A stretch of DNA of 17,814 nucleotides from Thalassospira sp. UBA1131 (GTDB lineage: Bacteria > Pseudomonadota > Alphaproteobacteria > Rhodospirillales > Thalassospiraceae). Under the pieces are notes generated by a model. The model saw only the letters and a list, made by a program, of their open reading frames with translations. It had not been told where the DNA came from and made no database searches. Shown here piece by piece: positions 6,516 to 12,308 of the stretch (within the stretch, counting starts at the first letter, position 1; each line of letters opens with the position of its first letter). The stretch is taken from positions 1,558 through 19,371 of the forward strand of contig NZ_DCAO01000003.1 in assembly GCF_002311515.1 (NCBI RefSeq), in the 5' to 3' direction. A program made the position numbers and the translations under genes.

Positions 6516-7523
6516 TTACTGCGACAGAGCGGGCAGGGCGCGGACTTCGTTCTCGGCAACGACTTCGACCTGAATGGTCTTGTTGCTCGATTGGTTGACC
6601 ACCCGAATGACATCCCCAAGTGATCCATCTTCCATTGCCTTGCCGCGTGCGGTCAGGGACATATTGGCGGTGACGAGGCGAATAATGACAAGCGATCCGC
6701 GACGGACCAGAATGGGGTTGCTCAGATCCCGGAACATCAAGGGTTCGTTGGGATTGCTGGGCCGCATGACTTCCTTGCCAATAACATCATTGATGTCGCG
6801 AATGGCTCCGTTTGGAACGCGTTCGGAACGGAAATCACGGTATTCGACCTGATCGGCCCGGATGACAGAACCGCGCGATACTGGCTCGACCAACACCGGA
6901 ACGCTTGTTAGCGGGTAATATTTGCCGCTGATCCGATATGTCCGTTGTTGGGCAGTCTGGGCGCCGGTTGTCACGCTGGCAACAAAGCGCTGGGTACGTG
7001 AATTGACCTCGATGGCACTGACGTCAACACTGTTGCGGGCGTCAACGGGCAGATGAATTTGGAAATTGTCACTCGAAAGGTCGACCGTGAAGGGACGCTG
7101 AATACCATAGTCAACCAGGGAAATTTCGACCGCTTCACGGATTTCATCCATGGTAATCACTTGGCTGGCGCGGGTGATCAGGACCTGATCGGCAGTTGTG
7201 CGCGGACGCCATTCGACATTATGTCGCTGGGCAATCCCGTATAGCCAGCGATAATCAAGAACGGTTTGTTTGCCCGGCTGTGGCGCATGGGCGACGGCAA
7301 TATCTTGCTGTTGGGTATCGAGGCCGGAAAACAGATCACCCAAGGTCACATACTGACCTTCGACAAGGGCATCGGGTTTGAGAAAGATAGAAGAACTGCT
7401 CGGCTGATTGTTGCGAAGGTTGCTGCCTTGCGATGATTGCGCCAAAGCGCTCTCTGTCAATGAGGGCAGAGACGCAATTGCGGACAACAGTGCGAGCGCG
7501 AGGATTATGTTCTTTATCTTCAT
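6516..7523 (-). CDS. flgA: Flagellar P-ring assembly chaperone FlgA
   Basis: FlgA is a periplasmic chaperone needed for FlgI to polymerise into the P-ring. I choose the ATG at 7523 (MKIKNIILALALLSAI...), giving 335 residues and a signal peptide ending SALAQ. The frame stays open upstream to 7607, but that part would be a non-homologous, Cys- and Tyr-containing extension crossing the intergenic inverted repeat. The C-terminal half has the SAF-type region (about residues 205-265: VPVLVEPVSRGSVIRADQVEYRD), the block IGKEVMRPSNPNEPLMFRDL, and the final strand pair GSLVIIRLVTANMSLTARGKAMEDG ending near DVIRVVNQSSNK. The ribosome binding site is poor (AGGCGG abuts the ATG), so output may be low or depend on flgG translation. 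The N-terminal half is longer than in compact FlgA proteins, as in other Alphaproteobacteria. Confidence 0.93.
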   Translation of the reverse strand: MKIKNIILALALLSAIASLPSLTESALAQSSQGSNLRNNQPSSSSIFLKPDALVEGQYVTLGDLFSGLDTQQQDIAVAHAPQPGKQTVLDYRWLYGIAQRHNVEWRPRTTADQVLITRASQVITMDEIREAVEISLVDYGIQRPFTVDLSSDNFQIHLPVDARNSVDVSAIEVNSRTQRFVASVTTGAQTAQQRTYRISGKYYPLTSVPVLVEPVSRGSVIRADQVEYRDFRSERVPNGAIRDINDVIGKEVMRPSNPNEPLMFRDLSNPILVRRGSLVIIRLVTANMSLTARGKAMEDGSLGDVIRVVNQSSNKTIQVEVVAENEVRALPALSQ

Positions 7524-7565
7524 CCGCCTACTGTACCACGGAACGGTATAAATCGCGTAAATACA

Positions 7566-7609
7566 GTTTGCGCAAGTTCGCAGATCATGTGACCGCGACT
7601 TGCGCAAAC
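7566..7609. repeat. Long inverted repeat in the flgG-flgA gap
   Basis: GTTTGCGCAAGT (7566-7577) and ACTTGCGCAAAC (7598-7609) are perfect reverse complements. CGC/GCG extends the stem after a one-base bulge, leaving a 13-base loop. Each arm is itself nearly palindromic (TTGCGCAA). It occupies most of the 108-base gap between the flgG stop and flgA start. On the transcribed minus strand no T-run follows, so it is not a standard terminator. Confidence 0.8.
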
Positions 7610-7631
7610 GAAATGCTTTCAGAACCTGAAA

Positions 7632-8417
7632 TTATCGCAGGTTGCTGACGGCGCTCATCATCTCGTCCGTGGTCGAGATCGATTTGGAGTTCATTTCATA
7701 AGCGCGCTGCGCCTTGATCAGGTTGGTGATTTCCTGAACCACGTTAACGTTCGAGGATTCAAGGTATCCCTGCTGAACCGTGCCATAGCCGACATCCCCC
7801 GGGGCGCCGACATTGGCCTGACCGGATGCTTCGGTTTCAAGGAACAGGTTGTCGCCAAGCGCGTTAAGACCCGGCGGGTTGATAAAGGTCGCAAGCTGAA
7901 GCTGACCAAGGTTCTGCGGGGCAACCTGACCATCGATCTCGGCAAAAACTTCACCGTTGGAGTTGATGGTTACCGAGCGCGCATTGGCCGGAACCGTGAT
8001 GCCCGGCTGAACCGCAAAGCCGTCCTTGGTCACAAGCGCACCGTTGGCATCAAGTTTAAGCGTACCATCACGGCTATAAGCGGTTTCCCCGCTGGGCAGG
8101 TCGATCTGAAGATAGCCGCGGCCCTGAATGGCAATATCAAGCTCGTTCTCGGTCATGGTCAGCGAACCCTGACCCATGTAGCGGCCGATGGCGGCGGTTT
8201 TTACACCAAGACCAACCTGAACGCCGGTTGGCACGATCGTGCCGGTATCGGAGGAAGGCGAACCTGCGCGGCGCAAATCCTGATACAGCAGATCCTGGAA
8301 TTCCGCACGTTGGCGCTTGTAGCCGGTGGTGGTCATGTTGGCGATGTTGTGCGAGGTCACATCCACGTTGGTGGACTGAGCCTGCATGCCCAAAGCGCCG
8401 ATATCAAGTGACCGCAT
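7632..8417 (-). CDS. flgG: Flagellar distal rod protein FlgG
   Basis: FlgG builds the distal rod that crosses the outer membrane. The length of 261 residues equals the usual size (about 260). The start MRSLDIGALGMQAQSTNVDVTSHNIAN..TTGYKR is the rod/hook N-terminal signature. The middle has LDIAIQGRGYLQIDLPSGETAYSRDG, standard for FlgG, and the C-terminus has GYLESSNVNVVQEITNLI, then QRAYEMNSKSI and DEMM. AAGGAG about eight bases upstream supports the start. It is second gene of the flgF-flgG-flgA unit, after a 70-base gap. It is secreted by the flagellar export apparatus without a cleaved signal. Confidence 0.97.
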   Translation of the reverse strand: MRSLDIGALGMQAQSTNVDVTSHNIANMTTTGYKRQRAEFQDLLYQDLRRAGSPSSDTGTIVPTGVQVGLGVKTAAIGRYMGQGSLTMTENELDIAIQGRGYLQIDLPSGETAYSRDGTLKLDANGALVTKDGFAVQPGITVPANARSVTINSNGEVFAEIDGQVAPQNLGQLQLATFINPPGLNALGDNLFLETEASGQANVGAPGDVGYGTVQQGYLESSNVNVVQEITNLIKAQRAYEMNSKSISTTDEMMSAVSNLR

Positions 8418-8487
8418 CTGTCTTCTCCTTCGATTGCGCAGATTTTGCGCTATAATTCGATGTTATCTATCGGGTGCCACTGCCGGT

Positions 8488-9246
8488 TCAGGCGCGGACA
8501 TCCCCGAGTTTGTTGATCATGTTGCGCATACGCTCGTTCTCGCTTTCAAGAGAACGGCTGACCGATTGATAAGTGCGAAGAACGTCAATCATCTGCGTCA
8601 TGGCGCTGATTGGATTGACGTTGGATTTTTCCAGTGCGCCCTGAACAATGCCGGGGTTTTCGACAAGCTCAACGGCGTCTGCGTTGTTTTCATCTTCCGG
8701 CGCACGATAAAGGGTGTTCCCGGTGACGATCATTTCCTGCACGTTATCGACAGTAACGACCTGAAGTTTGCCGATCTGGCCGATATCGGTCGAAATGGAC
8801 CCGTCGCCCTTGATCTCGATCTGGCCGTCTGCCTCGTTAAAGAACAGAGGCTGACCGGCATCACTCAGCACGGGAAAACCGTCATTGGTGATCAGCTGGC
8901 CGCCCGGATCGAGGGAAAAGTTGCCCGAACGGGTATATTGAACACCGGTTGGCGTTTCGACGGCAAAGAACATGTCCGGCTGGCTAAGCGCCACATCAAG
9001 CGGACGATCTGTATGTTCAATGTTGCCGACAGTGGTATTTCTGTATTGCGAGATATCCTGAACCAGCGAGATTTCGCGTTCGCCACGGAACGGCGCGTCC
9101 TTGTTCTTTGCGATCCAGTCAGTGAACATCATGCGCTGCTCTTTGTAACCGGTCGTGTTCATGTTTGCCATGTTCTGCGACAGGTTGTTCATCATGCTGC
9201 GCAGCGTCTTCTGACGGGACAGTGCAATGTATGAAACGTTTTCCAT
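8488..9246 (-). CDS. flgF: Flagellar proximal rod protein FlgF
   Basis: FlgF is one of the proximal rod proteins, exported through the type III apparatus. Length is 252 residues (family about 245-255). The N-terminus (MENVSYIALSRQKTLRSMMNNLSQNMANMNTTGYK, given here only as the start and the NMANMNTTGYK motif) differs from FlgG in the way typical of FlgF. The middle contains RPLDVALSQPDMFFAVETPTG and YTRSGNFSLD, and the C-terminus has QGALEKSNVNPISAM and the RTYQSVSRSLES helix. A GGGA about nine bases before the ATG is a usable ribosome binding site. A near-consensus sigma-54 promoter with a 32-base leader lies directly upstream, making this the first gene of the unit. Confidence 0.96.
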   Translation of the reverse strand: MENVSYIALSRQKTLRSMMNNLSQNMANMNTTGYKEQRMMFTDWIAKNKDAPFRGEREISLVQDISQYRNTTVGNIEHTDRPLDVALSQPDMFFAVETPTGVQYTRSGNFSLDPGGQLITNDGFPVLSDAGQPLFFNEADGQIEIKGDGSISTDIGQIGKLQVVTVDNVQEMIVTGNTLYRAPEDENNADAVELVENPGIVQGALEKSNVNPISAMTQMIDVLRTYQSVSRSLESENERMRNMINKLGDVRA

Positions 9247-9288
9247 GGTCGAATTTCCCTTTCAGGACTGTAACTTGACCATCAGGAA

Positions 9289-9304
9289 TGCGATCTGCGT
9301 GCCA
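9289..9304 (-). promoter_or_regulatory. Sigma-54 promoter for flgF-flgG-flgA
   Basis: On the minus strand the sequence reads TGGCACG-CAGA-TCGCA, a perfect -24 element with one base off the TTGC -12 element and GG-N10-GC spacing. Transcription would start near 9278, leaving a 32-base leader before the flgF ATG. Confidence 0.8.
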
Positions 9305-9500
9305 GTTTGATTAAGCAATTGATTTAAAATAACAAATTTTAAGTTCGGCATTTGTTGCCGGTCGTTTTTTGCGGTGGTTTGACTTAAAGTGCCGTTGCCG
9401 ACTGCCGTTATGGGCAAAGGATTGCCGGGTGACCGGGGAGGTCGGCAAAACATGTCCGGTTTGCAGGGTGGTAAAGGACCATCTCACAATTGCGCCACAA

Positions 9501-9520
9501 GCCGGATACTCCGATCCGGC
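9501..9520. repeat. Perfect hairpin in the flgF/fliL control region
   Basis: GCCGGAT, loop ACTCCG, ATCCGGC. On the plus strand it is followed by AATTTATT, only loosely resembling a terminator tail. Its role is unknown. Confidence 0.5.
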
Positions 9521-9671
9521 AATTTATTCCGGGATAGCCACGACAGGCTATTGCTTTGCATGCCCTGGCTGAACATATGGCGCTGAGATGGTAATATTTG
9601 CCGCTGTGACAAATCACCAATAGACCGAAACGCAACATATTTTTAACGTGATAGCGTTATGGCTTTTAATC

Positions 9672-9687
9672 CGGCACAGTGTTTGCT
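9672..9687 (+). promoter_or_regulatory. Sigma-54 promoter for fliL
   Basis: CGGCACA-GTGT-TTGCT carries GG-N10-GC spacing and matches the RpoN consensus except for the first and seventh base of the -24 element. Transcription would start near 9698, 33 bases before the ATG at 9731, mirroring the leader of flgF. It lies inside the longest possible fliL frame, so it also decides the fliL start. Confidence 0.75.
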
Positions 9688-9730
9688 GGATCAGGAAGAT
9701 AGAACTTCAAACGCAGGAATTCGCGAAGCG

Positions 9731-10267
9731 ATGGGTGACGACGTCGACGAAATCGAAATGGACGAGGGTGGTGGTGGCCGAAGCAAAAAGATGCTGGTCG
9801 TGGTCATTCTGCTTGTGCTGCTTTTGCTGGGCGGCGCTGCGGCGGCGTATTTCACCGGCATGCTTCAGCCGGTGATAGACATGCTGACCGGTGGCGGTGG
9901 CGAGCAAACCGAGGAAGTCATCACAGAAGATTCGATTGAAAATGACCCAGGCGTTCCGGAAAATGTCGGCTTTGTCGACTTGCCGGAAATTCTGGTCAAT
10001 CTGAATACGGGTGGTGGAAAGCAGAGTTACCTTAAAATCCGTGTCAGTCTGGAAGTCGCCGATCAGGGCATGTTGCCGCAGGTCGAACAGATGATGCCAC
10101 GTATTGTTGACAACTTTCAGGTCTATCTTCGCGAACTGCGTCCGGAGGATCTTTCCGGCTCCGAAGGGATGTTCAGATTGCGCGAAGAACTTTTGATCCG
10201 GGTGAGTGCCGCGGCCAAGCCTGCGAAAATAAACGACGTTTTGTTCAAGGAAATGCTGGTACAATAA
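9731..10267 (+). CDS. fliL: Flagellar basal body-associated protein FliL
   Basis: FliL is an inner-membrane protein with a periplasmic SPFH-like domain that surrounds and supports the stator. I choose the ATG at 9731 (MGDDVDEIEMDE), giving 178 residues. It has an acidic cytoplasmic N-terminus, RSKK, a single membrane segment (about residues 21-42, MLVVVILLVLLLLGG...), a linker, and the periplasmic domain. That domain contains FVDLPEILVNLN, SYLKIRVSLEV and the terminal FRLREELLIRVSAAAKPAKINDVLFKEMLVQ region. An upstream ATG at 9659 would add 24 residues, but the sigma-54 promoter lies within that stretch. The ribosome binding site is modest (AGGA twelve bases upstream). It starts the fliL-fliM-DUF6468 unit; fliM follows after 42 bases. 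Confidence 0.92.
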   Translation: MGDDVDEIEMDEGGGGRSKKMLVVVILLVLLLLGGAAAAYFTGMLQPVIDMLTGGGGEQTEEVITEDSIENDPGVPENVGFVDLPEILVNLNTGGGKQSYLKIRVSLEVADQGMLPQVEQMMPRIVDNFQVYLRELRPEDLSGSEGMFRLREELLIRVSAAAKPAKINDVLFKEMLVQ

Positions 10268-10309
10268 TCTTGTAGCAGCCCGAGTGCCAAATTCAGGAAG
10301 CAATCGCTG

Positions 10310-11461
10310 ATGGCTGATGAAGACGAAGATGATGATGCTCTCGCCGCTGAATGGGAAGCCATGGCAGGCGGCGATGACGAGGGTGGAGACGACGGCGGCG
10401 AGGACATGGCCGCCGAATGGGAATCCATGCTCGGCGATGATGACGGCGACGATGATGGCGGCGGCGACGATATGGCCGAAGCCATGGGTGGCGGCACATC
10501 TGCGCGCGTTCTGAACCAGGACGAAATTGACAGTCTTCTCGGCTTTGATGACGGTTCGGGTGCAGGCGATCAGTCGGGCATTCAGGCGATCATCAACTCG
10601 TCGATGGTGGCCTATGAACGACTTCCGATGCTTGAAGTCGTGTTTGACCGCCTTGTGCGTATGATGTCGACATCATTGCGTAACTTCACATCCGATAACG
10701 TCGAAGTCTCGCTTGATAACATCCTGTCGCTGCGTTTCGGTGACTATCTGAACTCGATCCCGTTGCCGGCCATGCTTGGTGTTTTCAAGGCAGAGGAATG
10801 GGATAACTACGGGCTGCTGACAGTTGATTCAGCGCTGATTTATTCCATCGTGGACGTTTTGTTGGGGGGGCGTCGCGGTACGGCGGCCATGCGTATTGAA
10901 GGTCGTCCCTACACAACGATCGAACGTAACCTTGTGGAACGTATGATCCACGTGGTTCTTGGCGACCTTTCGGCTGCGTTTGACCCGCTAAGCCCGGTGA
11001 CATTCCGCTTTGAACGCCTTGAAACCAACCCGCGTTTTGCCACCATTGCCCGTCATGCCAACGCCGCCATCGTGGCGAAGCTTCGCATCGATATGGAAGA
11101 CCGCGGTGGTCGACTTGAACTTCTTATCCCTTATGCGACGCTGGAACCGGTGCGTGAACTTCTGCTTCAGATGTTCATGGGGGAAAAGTTCGGTCGTGAC
11201 TCCATTTGGGAAAACCACCTCGCAAACGAGCTGTGGCAGACCCATGTTAATCTATTGGCTGTTCTTGATGAACAGATCATGGCCCTTGGCGATGTCCTCA
11301 ACCTTGAAGTTGGGAACAGACTGGTTCTTAATACTGGTCCGACCTCGCCTGTCGAGGTCCGCTGCGGGGATGTGCCGTTGTTCAAGGGGTTGATGGGGCG
11401 CAAGGGTGACAGGATTGCCATTCAGGTTCGTGATCGTGCGCGCATAAACGAGGAAGACTAG
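10310..11461 (+). CDS. fliM: Flagellar motor switch protein FliM with long acidic N-terminal extension
   Basis: FliM is the C-ring protein that binds CheY-P and sets rotation direction. Length is 383 residues, longer than E. coli (334), because an Asp/Glu/Gly-rich extension of about 65 residues precedes the CheY-binding motif LNQDEIDSLLGF (residues 68-79). In E. coli the motif is at the very N-terminus. The extension contains two copies of AAEWE(A/S)M at residues 12-18 and 34-40, and a looser DDMAEAM at 53-59. The CheC-like middle domain (from about NSSMVAYERLPMLEVVF, with FGDYLNSIPLPAML and DVLLGGRRG) and the C-terminal SpoA domain (VEVRCGDVPLFKGLMGRKGD) look normal. AGGAAG about nine bases upstream supports the start. 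The DUF6468 gene begins four bases after the stop. Confidence 0.96.
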   Translation: MADEDEDDDALAAEWEAMAGGDDEGGDDGGEDMAAEWESMLGDDDGDDDGGGDDMAEAMGGGTSARVLNQDEIDSLLGFDDGSGAGDQSGIQAIINSSMVAYERLPMLEVVFDRLVRMMSTSLRNFTSDNVEVSLDNILSLRFGDYLNSIPLPAMLGVFKAEEWDNYGLLTVDSALIYSIVDVLLGGRRGTAAMRIEGRPYTTIERNLVERMIHVVLGDLSAAFDPLSPVTFRFERLETNPRFATIARHANAAIVAKLRIDMEDRGGRLELLIPYATLEPVRELLLQMFMGEKFGRDSIWENHLANELWQTHVNLLAVLDEQIMALGDVLNLEVGNRLVLNTGPTSPVEVRCGDVPLFKGLMGRKGDRIAIQVRDRARINEED

Positions 11462-11464
11462 CTG

Positions 11465-12157
11465 ATGGACTTCGCGTTCTATCTGGATCTTGTGATGATC
11501 GTGCTGTTGGGGGCTACGATTGTCTATGCGATTATTCTGAACCGCAAGCTGGCAGCTTTTCGGCGTAGCCGCGAAGACATGCAGAACTTCCTGACCGCGT
11601 TCAATGCCGCCAATGAGCGCGCCGAAACGTCGATCACCGCCCTTAAGGAAATGGCGGAGCAGTCTGGCGAGAGGCTGCGTGAGGATATTGAAAAGGCCAG
11701 CGCACTGAACGAAGACCTGAGCTTTATGGTCGATCGCGGTGAAAGCATCGCCAACCGCCTTGAAAAGGCTGCGCGCGACGTTAATTCCGTGCGCCGTACC
11801 GCTGGAAACGCGGCCGACGGCATCGCTGCTGGTGGTGATGGTGGAAAATCGGCCGGGGCTGGTAATGCCGGTCTTGGTCGGATGAAGGCGGCCAAAGACC
11901 GCAATGATGTCATTGACGACCGTGATCGCGTCGGTGTTGAAACCCGTGCCGAAGAACTTGCCGCCAGAATGGTCGGCGAGATCGAGCGCGGGGGAAATGG
12001 CCCGGTCGATGATAGCTATGACCGTGAAGAGCCCGCGCGTTCGGGGGGATCGTATGGCAGTCGGGCGGATGTGTCCGATCCTTATGATCAGGATGAAGAT
12101 GCTGGGCGTTCCGAGGCAGAACGTGAATTGCTGGCGGCCTTGCGGTCGGTTCGATAA
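11465..12157 (+). CDS. DUF6468 family membrane protein of the flagellar cluster
   Basis: This 230-residue protein has one N-terminal membrane segment (about residues 6-24, YLDLVMIVLLGATIVYAII) followed by NRKLAAFRRSREDM and a long helical, probably coiled-coil region to about residue 112 (FLTAFNAANERAETSITALK..., EDLSFMVDRGESIANRLEKAA). Then comes a Gly/Asp/Arg-rich disordered tail ending in a short conserved-looking helix, AERELLAALRSVR. I recognise it as the DUF6468 family, which in Alphaproteobacteria sits between fliM and motE; its function is not known to me. Positive charges after the membrane segment put the bulk in the cytoplasm, next to the C-ring or stator. The GAGGAAG of the fliM end serves as ribosome binding site, so translation is coupled to fliM. 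A link with motor assembly is inference from position. Confidence 0.82.
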   Translation: MDFAFYLDLVMIVLLGATIVYAIILNRKLAAFRRSREDMQNFLTAFNAANERAETSITALKEMAEQSGERLREDIEKASALNEDLSFMVDRGESIANRLEKAARDVNSVRRTAGNAADGIAAGGDGGKSAGAGNAGLGRMKAAKDRNDVIDDRDRVGVETRAEELAARMVGEIERGGNGPVDDSYDREEPARSGGSYGSRADVSDPYDQDEDAGRSEAERELLAALRSVR

Positions 12158-12193
12158 GAAGTTTCAAGCAACGAATTTGCGTTGTTGTCGGTC

Positions 12194-12223
12194 TTGAGAT
12201 TACGAGTTTTCTATATATCTAAT
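12194..12223 (+). promoter_or_regulatory. Sigma-70-type promoter for motE
   Basis: TTGAGA (12194-12199) and TCTAAT (12218-12223) match the consensus at five of six positions each, with an 18-base spacer. The transcript would start near 12230, just before the hairpin at 12234-12250. No sigma-54 element with correct spacing was found in this 151-base gap. Confidence 0.5.
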
Positions 12224-12233
12224 GGGTAGGAAC

Positions 12234-12250
12234 CCGTTCCACTGGAACGG
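12234..12250 (+). repeat. Hairpin near the predicted 5' end of the motE transcript
   Basis: CCGTTCC, loop ACT, GGAACGG form a perfect seven-base-pair stem. A preceding GGAAC (12229-12233) can pair alternatively with GTTCC in the same arm, so two mutually exclusive folds are possible. There is no T-run, so a terminator is unlikely. Confidence 0.6.
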
Positions 12251-12263
12251 ACAGAAATCAATC

Positions 12264-12297
12264 GGGAAGGAGCATGGGCACTTTGTGCCGACATGCT
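12264..12297 (+). promoter_or_regulatory. Shine-Dalgarno followed by a hairpin, upstream of motE
   Basis: GGGAAGG (12264-12270) is a strong ribosome binding site, but it lies 38 bases from the motE ATG. Between them is a hairpin: AGCATG-GGCAC, loop TTT, GTGCC-GA-CATGCT (12271-12297), with eleven base pairs and a two-base bulge. Folding it leaves 11 bases between the site and the ATG at 12309, a workable distance. Confidence 0.6.
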
Positions 12298-12308
12298 TGG
12301 GTGTGTGA

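Larger units (their letters stand above)
9247..9730. other. Divergent control region flgF/fliL, no gene called
   Basis: These 484 bases hold back-to-back sigma-54 promoters, for flgF at 9289-9304 (minus) and fliL at 9672-9687 (plus). Between them are six copies of the hexamer TTGCCG or its complement, starting at 9355, 9395, 9422, 9443, 9517 and 9598. There is also a bulged stem at 9422-9448 and a perfect seven-base-pair hairpin at 9501-9520. Short open frames in this stretch have no ribosome binding sites and no family resemblance. I read it as a shared regulatory region, perhaps with enhancer sites for an FlbD-type activator; a small transcript inside it is possible but unsupported. Confidence 0.6.

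Noticed and set aside
8386..9234. 282-codon plus-strand frame opposite flgF
   Set aside because: It covers flgF almost exactly on the other strand; flgF is an unmistakable rod protein with a sigma-54 promoter, so this is a codon-bias shadow.
9311..9327. TTAA pair near flgF as a CtrA box
   Set aside because: The spacing between the TTAA halves is nine bases, not seven.
9360..9372. GG-N9-GC sequence resembling a plus-strand sigma-54 promoter
   Set aside because: The spacing between GG and GC is nine rather than ten bases, which RpoN promoters do not tolerate well.
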